Of a stretch of 64,000 nucleotides of DNA, positions 15,532 through 26,418 are shown one piece after another (the stretch's first letter is position 1; every line of letters starts with the position of its first letter). This stretch comes from Streptomyces hygroscopicus (GTDB taxonomy: Bacteria; Actinomycetota; Actinomycetes; Streptomycetales; Streptomycetaceae): contig CP018627.1 of NCBI GenBank assembly GCA_002021875.1, positions 10,168,001 to 10,232,000 of the forward strand, written 5' to 3'. The position numbers and the translations under genes are program-made. A model generated the notes under the pieces. The model searched no databases. It was not told the DNA's origin and saw nothing but the letters and a program-made list of their open reading frames with translations.

Positions 15532-17982
15532 ATGGGCACAATCCTGGAGCAGAACGACCGCACCACACCGGAATCGGGGGACACGGTGCCAGCGACCATG
15601 CCTACGGACACGCCGGCCGACGGGGCGCAACGGGCGACGGCAGCCCGTAAGGGCGGAGCGCCGCCGCCCGATCTCGAACTCCTCGTCCACGGAGTGGGCG
15701 GCACCACCCCCGAGGAGATGCTGCGCGATCCGCGCACCTGCCGGGTCACCGGCGACGAGACCGCGGCCGTCTACCGCAGGGCGGACGAGGTCGACGCCGA
15801 GCAGCGCCCGCCGGAGGACCGGGAGGGCCCGGACCGTGAGGGCCCGATCCGCGAGGCATACGTATGGTGCAACCTCACCTCGGGCAACAGCTCACGCGCC
15901 CTGTGGCTGCTTTTACTGCCGTTCATGGTCGCCAACCTCGCCCACTGGATGCGGCCCCCGGCCGACCGGCGCGAGCGGACCGTGCGCACCTACGGTCTGT
16001 TCGTCCGGCTCGTGGCGCTCACCTTGACCGTGCTGCTGATCGCCGGGGCCTGCGAGGTGGCCCTGGACCTGATCGCCTGGCAGTGCGCCGGTTCGGCAGA
16101 CTGCGCCGGGGGCAAGTCCTGGCTGGGCTTCCTGTCCCCGGAGAACCACGGCTGGTGGAGCCAGCCCGGCCGCAGGCTCGCGCTCGCCGCGGTGCTGCCC
16201 GGCGCGCTCACCGGACTGCTGTGGTACCTGTCCAACCGCACCTGGAGCGCGTACGAGTCCTCCCCGCCGCTGGAGCGCCCGGTCGACGAGTCCGCCCCCG
16301 AGGCGGGCAACCGCCCCGCGCTGTGCCTGCCCGGCTTCTGGTACGGCCGCAGGATCGTCGCCCGGCTGCGCGCCGCGCACACCGCCGCCGGTTTCCTCAC
16401 CATCGCGGCGGGCCTGACCCTGCCCACCACAACCTACGACCGCAAGCCGGGCGGCGGCGGGCCGCAGGACGCCGCGGGCTGGGCGCTGCTGACGCTGCTC
16501 GCCGTGGGCGCGGTCGCGGTGGTCGCGGTGGTGTGCTATCGCGGCCGCAGTGAGACCAAGGTCGACGGGGAGCTGGACCGCATCACCGTCACCGCGCTGC
16601 CCGGCGCGGCCCTCGCGGTGCTGGCGCTCTCCGTGCTGTATGCCGGGTGGTCCCGCCCCGGCTGGGCCTCCACCGGCAAGCTGCCGGGCAACCAGGCGTT
16701 CTGCGCCATCGCCATAGGGGAGGGGGCCCTGATCGTGACCATGGCGGTGTGCGCCCTGGTCCTCCACCGCTCCGCTCCCGGCCGCACGCCGCTGTACGGG
16801 CTCGCCGGACCCGCCGTCGCCGTGCTCGCCTGCGGGCTCGGCGCGGTGCTCGCGGGCGGTATCGCCCAGCGCTTCGCCGACTGGCTGGACGGCGGCGCCA
16901 CCCCCGGTGAGGGGCCGGGCATCGCCCCGCCGGTTCTGCTGACCTGGCTGGCCACGGCCATCCCCGCGCTGCTGCTCGCCCTGGTCGGGCTGCTGCTGAT
17001 CTTCACCGTAAGAGTGTGGCGGGTGCGCAACCAGCTGCTGCCGACCATCATGGACGGCTATCCGGGGGAGCGGCCCGACCGGGTGCGCACCCGGCGGATC
17101 GCGCGCACGATCGCCCGCGCCGGACTCACCGACTCCGCCCCCTGGATCGTCGGCCCCGTCGCGCTGCTGACCCTGCTGTTCGGCGCCGCCGCCGTCACCG
17201 GGGCCTGGGTCACGGACCAGGTGCCGGGGCGGGCCGCCGACGACGCGCCCGGGGCCGTGGACGCCGCCGCCCAGACCGCGCAGGCGCTGGGCTCCTGGCT
17301 GATGGGCCTGGCCTTCCTGATGCTGGTCACCTGGGCCCGCCGCGCCTACCGCAGCCCCTCCGCCCGCCGCACCATCGGCATCCTGTGGGACGTGGGCACC
17401 TTCTGGCCGCGCGCCGCCCACCCCTTCGCGCCTCCGTGCTACGCCGAGCGGGCAGTGCCCGATCTGACCTGGCGGATGGAGACCTGGACCCGCCGGTACG
17501 GCGGCCGGCTGGTCATCTCCGGCCACTCCCAGGGCAGTGTGCTGGCCGCCGCGTCGGTCTGGCAGCTGGACCACCGCACCCGCGGCCAGGTCGCGCTGCT
17601 CACCTACGGCTCACCGCTGGAGCGGCTCTACGGGCGCTGGTTCCCCGCCTACTTCGGCCCCACGCAGCTGCTCTCGCTCCACGGCGAGGTGCGCTACTGG
17701 CGCAATCTGTGGCGCTACACCGACCCGATCGGCGGCCCCATCCGGCTGCCCGACGGCAGCGGGCCCGAGGTCGACTGCGACGCGCTCAAGGACCCGCTGG
17801 TCTATGGCCGTACGCCCGAACACCCGCTGCCCGCGCCGATCCTGGGGCATGGGGACTACCAGGCCGACCCCGTCTTCGACCGGGAGCGGGCCGGGCTGCT
17901 GGCCCGGCTCCCGGAGCAGACGCCGCCGCCTCCGCAGGAGGCGGCCGCCGGTCAGATGAGCTCCGGCAGATCCTCGGGGTAG
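15532..17982 (+). CDS. Large integral membrane protein with lipase-like C-terminal domain
   Basis: An 816-residue protein. After a hydrophilic N-terminus, LELLVHGVGGTTPEEML near residue 50 resembles the first strand and oxyanion region of an alpha/beta hydrolase. About ten membrane segments follow between residues 120 and 610. The C-terminal domain holds the nucleophile elbow GHSQG (664-668, Ser 666) and LLTYGSPLERLYGRWFP. The hydrolase core is thus apparently split by the membrane region. GGAGG upstream supports the ATG. Its 3' end overlaps the convergent AAA gene by 31 nt. Substrate unknown. Confidence 0.8.
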   Translation: MGTILEQNDRTTPESGDTVPATMPTDTPADGAQRATAARKGGAPPPDLELLVHGVGGTTPEEMLRDPRTCRVTGDETAAVYRRADEVDAEQRPPEDREGPDREGPIREAYVWCNLTSGNSSRALWLLLLPFMVANLAHWMRPPADRRERTVRTYGLFVRLVALTLTVLLIAGACEVALDLIAWQCAGSADCAGGKSWLGFLSPENHGWWSQPGRRLALAAVLPGALTGLLWYLSNRTWSAYESSPPLERPVDESAPEAGNRPALCLPGFWYGRRIVARLRAAHTAAGFLTIAAGLTLPTTTYDRKPGGGGPQDAAGWALLTLLAVGAVAVVAVVCYRGRSETKVDGELDRITVTALPGAALAVLALSVLYAGWSRPGWASTGKLPGNQAFCAIAIGEGALIVTMAVCALVLHRSAPGRTPLYGLAGPAVAVLACGLGAVLAGGIAQRFADWLDGGATPGEGPGIAPPVLLTWLATAIPALLLALVGLLLIFTVRVWRVRNQLLPTIMDGYPGERPDRVRTRRIARTIARAGLTDSAPWIVGPVALLTLLFGAAAVTGAWVTDQVPGRAADDAPGAVDAAAQTAQALGSWLMGLAFLMLVTWARRAYRSPSARRTIGILWDVGTFWPRAAHPFAPPCYAERAVPDLTWRMETWTRRYGGRLVISGHSQGSVLAAASVWQLDHRTRGQVALLTYGSPLERLYGRWFPAYFGPTQLLSLHGEVRYWRNLWRYTDPIGGPIRLPDGSGPEVDCDALKDPLVYGRTPEHPLPAPILGHGDYQADPVFDRERAGLLARLPEQTPPPPQEAAAGQMSSGRSSG

Positions 17983-20390
17983 AGCAGCGTGAGGTCGTCC
18001 GTGGTGGGGTCGCTCAGCTGGGCGACCCGACCCGCATGCCGCTCCACCATCGCCTCGAAGGTCTGCCGGGCGGTGCGCCCATTGCCGAACGCCGGGCCCT
18101 TGGGAATGGCCGTGAAGTACTTCAGCAGCGCCTCCGCCGCCCCCTCGCCGATCCGGTACTCATGCTCCTCGGCCTGCTGCTCCACGATCCGCAGCAGCTC
18201 CTCCGGGGCGTAGTCGCCGAAGGTGATGGTGCGCGAGAAGCGGGAGGCCACACCGGGGTTGACGGACAGAAAGCGCTCCATCTCGGCGGTGTATCCCGCG
18301 ACGATGACCACGACCGCTTCCCGGTGGTCCTCCATCAGCTTGACCAGGGTGTCTATCGCCTCCCGGCCGAAGTCCCGGCCGGAGTCCTCCGGCGAGAGGG
18401 CGTACGCCTCGTCGATGAACAGCACCCCGCCGCGCGCCCGGTCGAACGCCTCCTGGGTGCGTATGGCCGTGGAGCCGATGTGCTCACCCACCAGGTCCAC
18501 CCGGGAGACCTCCACCAGATGGCCGCGCTCCAGCACCCCGAGAGAGGCCAGGATCTCCCCGTAGAGCCGGGCGACCGTCGTCTTACCGGTGCCCGGGGAG
18601 CCGGTGAAGACCAGATGGCGGCGGGCGGAGGCGGCCTTGAGCCCGGCCTCCTGACGCCGCCGGCCCACCTCGATCATGTCGGTAAGAGCGCGCACCTCGC
18701 GCTTGACGCTCTCCAGCCCGACCAGTGTGTCGAGTTCGCCCAGCACCGCCGAGGAGGGCCGGACGGAGACCGGGGGCTCGACGGCGGGCGCGGAGGTCTG
18801 GCCGGACCGCTGCGACGGGACGCCGCCCAGCAGCCCGCCCGTCGAGGTGGCGGTCTCCACGGCGGGCGCGGTGAGCGGGGGCCGGCCGGGCGTGGTCGGG
18901 GAGCCCAGCGCCGTGGTGGCGCTCTCGTCGCTGGTGCAGTCCTCGACGAGCGGCCCCGCCTCGGAGAACTCGTACCCGCCGCGCGCGCACCGCTCCGTAC
19001 GGCACCGGGTCAAGGTGGTGCGGCAGCCGTCGATGATGTGGAAGCCGTAGCCCCCGCTGCCGGTCACCCGGCAGCCGGTGAACGTGCCCCGGCCCTCGGC
19101 GGACACATAGAACCCGGCCTCCGTCGGCCCGGAGACCGTGGTGCGCTCGACCGTCGGATCGGCGCCCTTGGTGACGATCACTCCGGTGGCGGCCCCGTCT
19201 ATCGTGCAGTTGGCGAGCGTGCCGCCGCTGCCGTGGTCGCGGAACCACGCCCCGGTGGCCGCCTCCCGGATGCGGCAGTCGTCCAGCTGGACGATGGCCC
19301 CGTCGCTGACCGAGACCGCGGTGGAGCGCACCTGCGACAGATCGCTGTCGACCACATCGACCCGCGACCCGCGGTCCAGGACGAACAGGGCGTCCGGCAC
19401 CTCGCGCACCCGGCACGAGTCGAGCACGGCGGTCGCCCCGTCGCTCACCCACACCGCCGGATAGTCGCCGGTGCTCTCGTGCAGCTCGCACTGGTTGGCG
19501 TCCACCCGGGTGCCCGGGTCCCACACCGACAGGCCGTTGCGCCCGAACCGGCGCACCGTGGAGCGGGTCAGCGTCAGCACCGAACGCGACCTCAGATCGA
19601 TCGCGTTCTCCGGGATGTCATGGATCTCGCAGTCGGCGAGCGTGAGCACCGCGTCCGTGTCCAGGTTGACCCCGTCGGACGTCGTACGGTGCACTCGGCA
19701 GTCGGTGAGATGCCCGGTCGCACGCCCGGATACCTGCACCCCGGCGCCCCTGATCTCGTACACCTCGCAGCCGACGGCCTCCAGCGAGGAGCCCTCGCCG
19801 GTCAGCGAGAAGCCCGCCCCGGACGCATGGTGGACCCGGCAGCGGTCCAGACGCGGACGGGCACCGCCGCGCACCGCCACCCCGGACTGCCCGGCGGCCA
19901 CCACCTCGCACTCCTCGAACACCCCGCCCGCGCCGTCCAGCACGCTGAGCCCGACGCCCGCGGGGTTGTCCACGGTGCAGCGCCGCACGGTCGGACGGGC
20001 GCCGCCGCGCACCTCGATGCCGACCGCCGAGCGCGTGGCGACCCGTACGTCGGACACCTCCGGGGTGGCGTCCTCGATCAGCAGCGCGGGGGCGGCCGAG
20101 TCCTGGCCCTCGACATGCAGATCCTGGACCACGGCGGAGGCACGTATCGTCAGCGCGACTCCGTCCACCGGCGCGATGCGCACCGAACCGCGTGCCGAGC
20201 CCTCGGGGCCGCGCAGTGTGACGGCCCGGACCACCACCAGATTCTCGCGGTAGGTGCCGGGCGAGATGGAGAGCACATCACCGTCCCCGGCGGCCTCCAG
20301 GGCCGCCGTGAGGGAGGCGTACTCTCCGGTGCGGCGCCGCCACCGCGACGTTCCGCTGTGCGTCACCTGGACGACCGAGCCCTGTGCCAT
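17952..20390 (-). CDS. Right-handed beta-helix repeat protein fused to a CbxX/SpoVK-type AAA+ ATPase
   Basis: An 812-residue two-part protein. Residues about 10-530 are tandem parallel-beta-helix repeats (pectate-lyase-like, many copies of the type xxVRxCTVxxxxGxGxxV) with Cys-rich rungs. After a Pro/Thr linker, an AAA+ domain of the CbxX/CfxQ-SpoVK-EccA class follows: Walker A GSPGTGKTTVARLYG near 595, Walker B GGVLFIDEAYAL near 650, and the sensor stretch VASRFSRTITF. The ATG at 20390 precedes the first conserved block. A chaperone/remodelling role is family knowledge; the beta-helix target is unknown. Confidence 0.88.
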   Translation of the reverse strand: MAQGSVVQVTHSGTSRWRRRTGEYASLTAALEAAGDGDVLSISPGTYRENLVVVRAVTLRGPEGSARGSVRIAPVDGVALTIRASAVVQDLHVEGQDSAAPALLIEDATPEVSDVRVATRSAVGIEVRGGARPTVRRCTVDNPAGVGLSVLDGAGGVFEECEVVAAGQSGVAVRGGARPRLDRCRVHHASGAGFSLTGEGSSLEAVGCEVYEIRGAGVQVSGRATGHLTDCRVHRTTSDGVNLDTDAVLTLADCEIHDIPENAIDLRSRSVLTLTRSTVRRFGRNGLSVWDPGTRVDANQCELHESTGDYPAVWVSDGATAVLDSCRVREVPDALFVLDRGSRVDVVDSDLSQVRSTAVSVSDGAIVQLDDCRIREAATGAWFRDHGSGGTLANCTIDGAATGVIVTKGADPTVERTTVSGPTEAGFYVSAEGRGTFTGCRVTGSGGYGFHIIDGCRTTLTRCRTERCARGGYEFSEAGPLVEDCTSDESATTALGSPTTPGRPPLTAPAVETATSTGGLLGGVPSQRSGQTSAPAVEPPVSVRPSSAVLGELDTLVGLESVKREVRALTDMIEVGRRRQEAGLKAASARRHLVFTGSPGTGKTTVARLYGEILASLGVLERGHLVEVSRVDLVGEHIGSTAIRTQEAFDRARGGVLFIDEAYALSPEDSGRDFGREAIDTLVKLMEDHREAVVVIVAGYTAEMERFLSVNPGVASRFSRTITFGDYAPEELLRIVEQQAEEHEYRIGEGAAEALLKYFTAIPKGPAFGNGRTARQTFEAMVERHAGRVAQLSDPTTDDLTLLYPEDLPELI

Positions 20391-20603
20391 GGTGCTGCTG
20401 TGCCCCCACCTCGTGCGTTGCCGGTGTGCGCGCGCCTGACTGCCGCTGCTGACTGTCGCTGCGCATATGGAATGCCCCACCGTAGCGTGCGCACGGCGCC
20501 ATGAGATGACCTGCCTGTGGAGCACGGGCGGAGTTGGCGTTCATATGACAACTCCCGCCCGTGCACGGCCCACTCGCAGGGGCCAATGGCCCACTCGCCG
20601 GGG

Positions 20604-21206
20604 CTAGCTGTCGGCGTCCGCCCGGCCCCAGTCCTGACCGGCTCGCTCCCAGGCGATGTCCCACTGTGTGTAGCGTCGGCGCATGAGCCGCCATACGACC
20701 AGCCGCCGGGCGCCGTCCACCAGGACCGCCGTCGCCCCGGCCGCGCCGATCCCGGCCAGCACGGCGTGGGTGGTGGCCGTCGCGGCGTCCAGCGGGCGGC
20801 CCACCGGGCGGCCGTGGTCGTCGGTCCAGATCCGGAACCGCTCACCGGGATCGGCACCGGGATGGGCCCCCAGCGTGCCCTGGTGTCTGCTGCCGTCCGG
20901 CCCCGTCCAGCGCGCGAGGACGCGGCGGTGCGCGTCTGTCGCGGAAGCGGTCTCGGGATCGGAGTCGATGGGCGGATGCGGCAGCACCTTCAGCACGGTG
21001 GCCGAGAGTGGATGACGCTCGGCCCGCTGTTCGTGCGCGGCCCTCACCAGCGCCCCGTGCGCCAAGGACCCCGATGCCCAGCCGGCGACGGGGGCGACGA
21101 GCAGGATGAGCGCCGCGGCGATCATCGCCGCGCACGCCTCCACGACGTCGGTCTTACGGCGCAGCGGATTACGCCGCCAGCGCCACAGCCCCCAGATCAT
21201 TCGCAT
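20604..21206 (-). CDS. Rv1733c-like two-helix membrane protein
   Basis: A 200-residue protein resembling mycobacterial Rv1733c, a DosR-regulon membrane protein. The N-terminus has WRWRRNPLRRKTDVVEA followed by a helix (about 24-48). A soluble loop of about 100 residues (TDAHRRVLARWTGPDG) precedes a second helix near 147-165, and a basic tail follows. It is the last gene downstream of the DevS-like kinase, 80 bp away. Function unknown even in mycobacteria; the context suggests low-oxygen or dormancy. Confidence 0.83.
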   Translation of the reverse strand: MRMIWGLWRWRRNPLRRKTDVVEACAAMIAAALILLVAPVAGWASGSLAHGALVRAAHEQRAERHPLSATVLKVLPHPPIDSDPETASATDAHRRVLARWTGPDGSRHQGTLGAHPGADPGERFRIWTDDHGRPVGRPLDAATATTHAVLAGIGAAGATAVLVDGARRLVVWRLMRRRYTQWDIAWERAGQDWGRADADS

Positions 21207-21286
21207 GGATCACATACCCCCTTCCCCATTCGTGGGTACCGCATGGCGGGCCGGATATGCGCGGATTCGGTGAAGAGAGAGCAATA

Positions 21287-23158
<1,872 letters not shown>

Positions 23159-24118
23159 CTAGGAAACCGGCACCACGGCGACCGGGCACTTGGCGTGATG
23201 CAGTACGGCGTGGTTGACAAGCCCGAGCTGCATGCCGAAGTGCCCCTGCCGTCGCCGGGCCCCCACCACCAGCAGATCGGCGTGCGCGGAGGCGACCAGC
23301 AGCGCCTTGCGAGCCGAGCCCTCGACCGGGCGGTGTGCCACCGGCACCGGCGGCAGCCCGGCCGCCGTGGCGCCGCCCAGCGTCTCGTCCAGGAGCTCGG
23401 CGGCGCGCCGTGCGTGGTCCTGGCGCGCTCCGTGGCTCTCATGTCCTCCGTGGTTCTCGCGTGCCCTGTGGCTCTCGTGTGCCCCGTGGCTCTCGCGCGT
23501 TCCGTGGTCCTCGGGGCCCGCGCAGCGCCATGCGTGCACCGCCTCCAGTTCCCCGCCGCGCAGCCGCGCCTCGCGCAGGGCGAACGCGACGGCCGGGGAG
23601 GGCGGCGCGGGCTCCCGCTCGCTCGGGCGCTCGCGCTCGGCGATTCCCACCACCACCCGGTTCATCCCGCCGTGCACGTTCTCCGGGCGGCCGCGCACCA
23701 CGACCACCGGGCACTGGGCGCGGGCCGCGATGCCCAGTCCGACCGAGCCGAGCAGCAGGGAGGCGAACTCGCCGCGGCCGCGCGAGCCGACCACCAGCGC
23801 CTCGGCGCTCTGCCCGGCGCGCAGCAGGGCGGTGACCGCGTCGTCGGCCGCCAGGTCGGTCATCACCTTCAGGGCGGGCACCCGCCGCCCGGCCCGCTCG
23901 GCCGCGGTGGCCAGCACCGCCTCGCTGTGGAGCCGCTCGGCGGGGCGGTCGGCGGCCGTTCCGGCGACGTAGCCCTCGTACCGCTCCCACAGGGAGGCGT
24001 GGACGACGCGCAGCGGCAGCCCGCGGCGCCCGGCCAGCTCGGCCGCCCAGTCCAGTGCGTCCGAGGCGGCGTCCGAACCGTCGACCCCGACGACCACGGG
24101 AAGCTCCACCGTGCCCAC
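23159..24118 (-). CDS. Tandem-domain universal stress protein with His-rich insert
   Basis: A 319-residue protein with two UspA domains. Domain one has VVVGVDGSDAASDALDWAAE and the ATP-loop-like VVGSRGRGEFASLLLGSVGL. Domain two ends VVGARRRQGHFGMQLGLVNH. Between its first strand and first helix lies an unusual low-complexity insert of about 30 residues built on ESHGAHESH-like units, encoded by DNA repeats near 23425-23510. The GTG at 24118 is preferred because AGGAG lies 5-6 nt upstream; a GTG at 24136 is possible. It sits between the anti-sigma-like and kinase genes of the dormancy cluster. Confidence 0.9.
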   Translation of the reverse strand: MGTVELPVVVGVDGSDAASDALDWAAELAGRRGLPLRVVHASLWERYEGYVAGTAADRPAERLHSEAVLATAAERAGRRVPALKVMTDLAADDAVTALLRAGQSAEALVVGSRGRGEFASLLLGSVGLGIAARAQCPVVVVRGRPENVHGGMNRVVVGIAERERPSEREPAPPSPAVAFALREARLRGGELEAVHAWRCAGPEDHGTRESHGAHESHRARENHGGHESHGARQDHARRAAELLDETLGGATAAGLPPVPVAHRPVEGSARKALLVASAHADLLVVGARRRQGHFGMQLGLVNHAVLHHAKCPVAVVPVS

Positions 24119-24197
24119 CGCCTCTCCTGCCGGCACATGGGTGTGTCCCCTCCCATTGTCCCGCCGAAGCGGTCGCCGAGGGAGTCCGGCGGCTCAC

Positions 24198-24656
24198 TCA
24201 GCGCAGTCGCATGGCCAGCGTCACCACGGCGCCCACCGCCCCCGCGCTGATCACCAGCCGGTCGGTGACCAGCTGGGTCAGCCACAGTCCGCGGCCGCTG
24301 GTGGCGCCGTCCAGACCCGGCAGGATCCGGGGGATGACGTCCTCGGAGAAGCCGGGGCCGGAGTCGCTGATCCGGCACTCCAACTCGTCGCCGACCCGCC
24401 GCAGCAGCAGGGAGCCGGTGCCGCCCGCATGCTCGATGGCGTTGTTGGCGATCTCGTCCACGGCCAGCACGAAGTCCCCGCGGCGGGCCTCGCAGAGCCC
24501 GGCCCAGGCCGCGCACTCCTCGATCTGCACCCGCAGCCGGGGCAGCTCGTCGGCGGTGAAATGGCGGTGGAGCAGGTGTTCTCCGGCTCGATCGGCGGAC
24601 CGACGAGGGTCGGCTAGCACCAGTGCCTCCCGTTTGGTGACGAGTACGAGCGACAT
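24198..24656 (-). CDS. Anti-sigma-factor-like HATPase protein
   Basis: A 152-residue stand-alone GHKL ATPase domain of the RsbW type, with N box VDEIANNAIEHAGG, G1 box ISDSGPGFSED and G2 region GATSGRGLWLTQLV. Such proteins bind sigma factors or phosphorylate anti-anti-sigma partners. It is the first gene of the minus-strand dormancy cluster (HATPase, USP, DevS-like kinase, Rv1733c-like) and is divergent from the cNMP-fold gene, with a 218-bp shared control region. Which sigma factor it would control is not visible here. Confidence 0.87.
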   Translation of the reverse strand: MSLVLVTKREALVLADPRRSADRAGEHLLHRHFTADELPRLRVQIEECAAWAGLCEARRGDFVLAVDEIANNAIEHAGGTGSLLLRRVGDELECRISDSGPGFSEDVIPRILPGLDGATSGRGLWLTQLVTDRLVISAGAVGAVVTLAMRLR

Positions 24657-24874
24657 CGCAGGGTCGGTGAAGCAGCCGAGGGTACGGGGAGCGGGGCCTC
24701 ATCGGTCATCACGACCACGAATGACGTGTCATATCGGAAACGTGACCGGAAATGGGTAAGGGTTAAGCGGTACCCGATCGTCGGCGTATCGCTTTGGATC
24801 GCCGCCTCTCGTCGTCTCGTAAGCACAGTGACCGCCGAGGGGCGAGGGGGGAGAGGAAACGGCAGAGTGAGGTC

Positions 24875-25324
24875 ATGATGGGACTTCTGAGCGCGCTGAA
24901 GACCGAACATCGTGAGCGGGTGATGGCGCTTGCCCACGATGTGTCCTTCCCCGCGGGCGGCCGCATCTTCGAGGAGGGCCGTAAGGCCGATCGCTTCTGG
25001 ATCATCCGCACCGGCGCGGTCACCCTCGATCTGCATGTCCCGGGGCGGCGGGCCGCGGTGATCGAGACCCTCGGCCCCGGAGAGCTCATCGGCTGGTCCT
25101 GGCTCTTCCCGCCGGACACCTGGCATCTGGGCGCGGAGGCGCTCAGCCCGGTGCGCGCGCACGAATTCAACGCGGCGGCGGTGCGCCGGCTGTGCGACGA
25201 GGACCCGGAGCTCGGCTATGCCCTCGCGCTGGCCTGCGCCCAGGTGATCGGGGGCCGGCTGCAGAGCGCCCGCACCCGGCTGCTGGATCTGTACGGGCCG
25301 TACGCGGGCGGGATCTCGCCATGA
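24875..25324 (+). CDS. Stand-alone cyclic-nucleotide-binding-fold protein (Crp N-terminal domain only)
   Basis: A 149-residue protein that is almost entirely a cNMP-binding beta-roll: FPAGGRIFEEGRKADRFWII, TLDLHVPGRRAAVIETLGPG, ELIGWSWLFPPDTWHLGAEA, ending in a helix (CAQVIGGRLQSARTRLLDLY). It lacks the Crp/Fnr helix-turn-helix, so it cannot bind DNA by that route. The usual phosphate-binding RxxxxA segment is not obvious, so the ligand may not be cAMP. Start is ATG 24875 or 24878. A close paralogue is embedded in the hydrogenase operon at 55774. It is followed by the DevR-like regulator. Confidence 0.9.
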   Translation: MMGLLSALKTEHRERVMALAHDVSFPAGGRIFEEGRKADRFWIIRTGAVTLDLHVPGRRAAVIETLGPGELIGWSWLFPPDTWHLGAEALSPVRAHEFNAAAVRRLCDEDPELGYALALACAQVIGGRLQSARTRLLDLYGPYAGGISP

Positions 25325-25353
25325 TCGGGCCGGAGGGCGCGGAGAGCGGCCCG

Positions 25354-25369
25354 GGGGCCGAATGGCCCC
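25354..25369. promoter_or_regulatory. GGGGCC-GAAT-GGCCCC palindrome upstream of the DevR-like gene
   Basis: A 16-bp perfect inverted repeat with a 4-bp centre in the 124-bp gap before the DevR-like gene. TACGCT at 25371-25376 could be a -10. It may be a binding site for the DevR-like protein (mycobacterial DosR boxes are also GGG-rich palindromes) or a terminator hairpin for the cNMP-fold gene. A similar element occurs at 26419-26436. Confidence 0.45.
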
Positions 25370-25448
25370 TTACGCTGCCCTGCGGCAGAACGTAAAGCTG
25401 GGCAGCCGGATCGCGACCGGCGACCCGTGCGCCATGGATGGAGAGGCC

Positions 25449-26141
25449 GTGCCCCAGACAGCCGACCCCGACGGCCCCATCAGGGTCTTTCTGCTCGACG
25501 ACCACGAGGTGGTGCGGCGCGGACTGCGTGACCTGCTCGACGCCGAGTCCGATCTGAAGGTGGTCGGCGAGGCGGCCAACGCCCGCGAAGCCATCGCCCG
25601 CGCCCCCGCCGTACGGCCACGGGTCGCGGTGCTCGACGTACGGCTCGGTTCCTCGGGCGACGGCGGGGACCACGAAGGGATCGAGGTCTGCCGGGAGTTG
25701 CGGGCCCGCCTCCCCGACCTCGCCTGTCTGATGCTGACGTCCTTCGACGACGATGAGGCGCTGTTCGACGCCATCATGGCCGGGGCCGCGGGCTATGTGC
25801 TCAAGCAGATCAACGGGTCCGACCTGGTGTCGGCGGTGCGTACCGTGGCCGACGGCCGCTCCATGCTCGACCCCGGCGCCACCGCCCGGGTGATGGCCCG
25901 GCTGCGCGGCCCCGCGCCCAGCGGGCCCGTGGAGCTGGAGAACCTGTCACCGCGGGAGCGGGAGATCCTCCAGCTCATCGGCGACGGGCTGACCAACCGG
26001 CAGATCGCCGAGCGGCTGTTCCTGGCCGAGAAGACCGTCAAGAACCGCATCTCCGCGATCCTGTCCAAGCTGGGCGTGGGGCGGCGCATTCAGGCCGCGG
26101 TGATCGCCGAGCGGATCAAGGAGCGCGAAACGGGTCAGTGA
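25449..26141 (+). CDS. DevR/DosR-like NarL-family response regulator
   Basis: A 230-residue regulator closely resembling mycobacterial DevR/DosR. The receiver domain has IRVFLLDDHEVVRRGLRDLL, phospho-acceptor D63 in VAVLDVRLGSSG, LACLMLTSFDDDEALFDAIM and GYVLKQINGSDL. The LuxR-type domain has LSPREREILQLIGDGLTNRQ, IAERLFLAEKTVKN and KLGVGRRIQAAV. Relative to DosR there is a Gly/Asp-rich insertion of about five residues just after the phospho-acceptor loop. The GTG at 25449 follows GGAGAGG; an ATG at 25434 would add five residues. Likely partner of the DevS-like kinase. Confidence 0.92.
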   Translation: MPQTADPDGPIRVFLLDDHEVVRRGLRDLLDAESDLKVVGEAANAREAIARAPAVRPRVAVLDVRLGSSGDGGDHEGIEVCRELRARLPDLACLMLTSFDDDEALFDAIMAGAAGYVLKQINGSDLVSAVRTVADGRSMLDPGATARVMARLRGPAPSGPVELENLSPREREILQLIGDGLTNRQIAERLFLAEKTVKNRISAILSKLGVGRRIQAAVIAERIKERETGQ

Positions 26142-26167
26142 GCCCGTGAGCGGTACGGCCAGGAGCC

Positions 26168-26236
26168 GATGACGTCCTTACGGCGGGCCGGATGACGCCC
26201 CTACGGTGGTCCTGGTGACGTCCTTACGGTGGGCCG
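26168..26236. repeat. 23-bp tandem repeat, three copies
   Basis: Units 26168-26190, 26191-26213 and 26214-26236 share TGACG, C(T/C)TACGG and GGGCCG-like ends, with a few substitutions in the middle unit. It starts 26 bp after the DevR-like stop codon. Confidence 0.8.
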
Positions 26237-26418
26237 GGCGCGCGCTTCGCATGGAGCGCGAGACCGGCTCCCCTGCCGGCCCCGCGCCCCACACCGAACG
26301 AGGCGGACCGGCCGAGATGCCCTTCACCGCAGTGGAGTGAGAGCCCGGTCCGCCCCCGTGATGGAGATGGCTCGCGGAATTGCTCGGTCCAGCATCGCGA
26401 TGCGTTCCGCCGCCCGGG

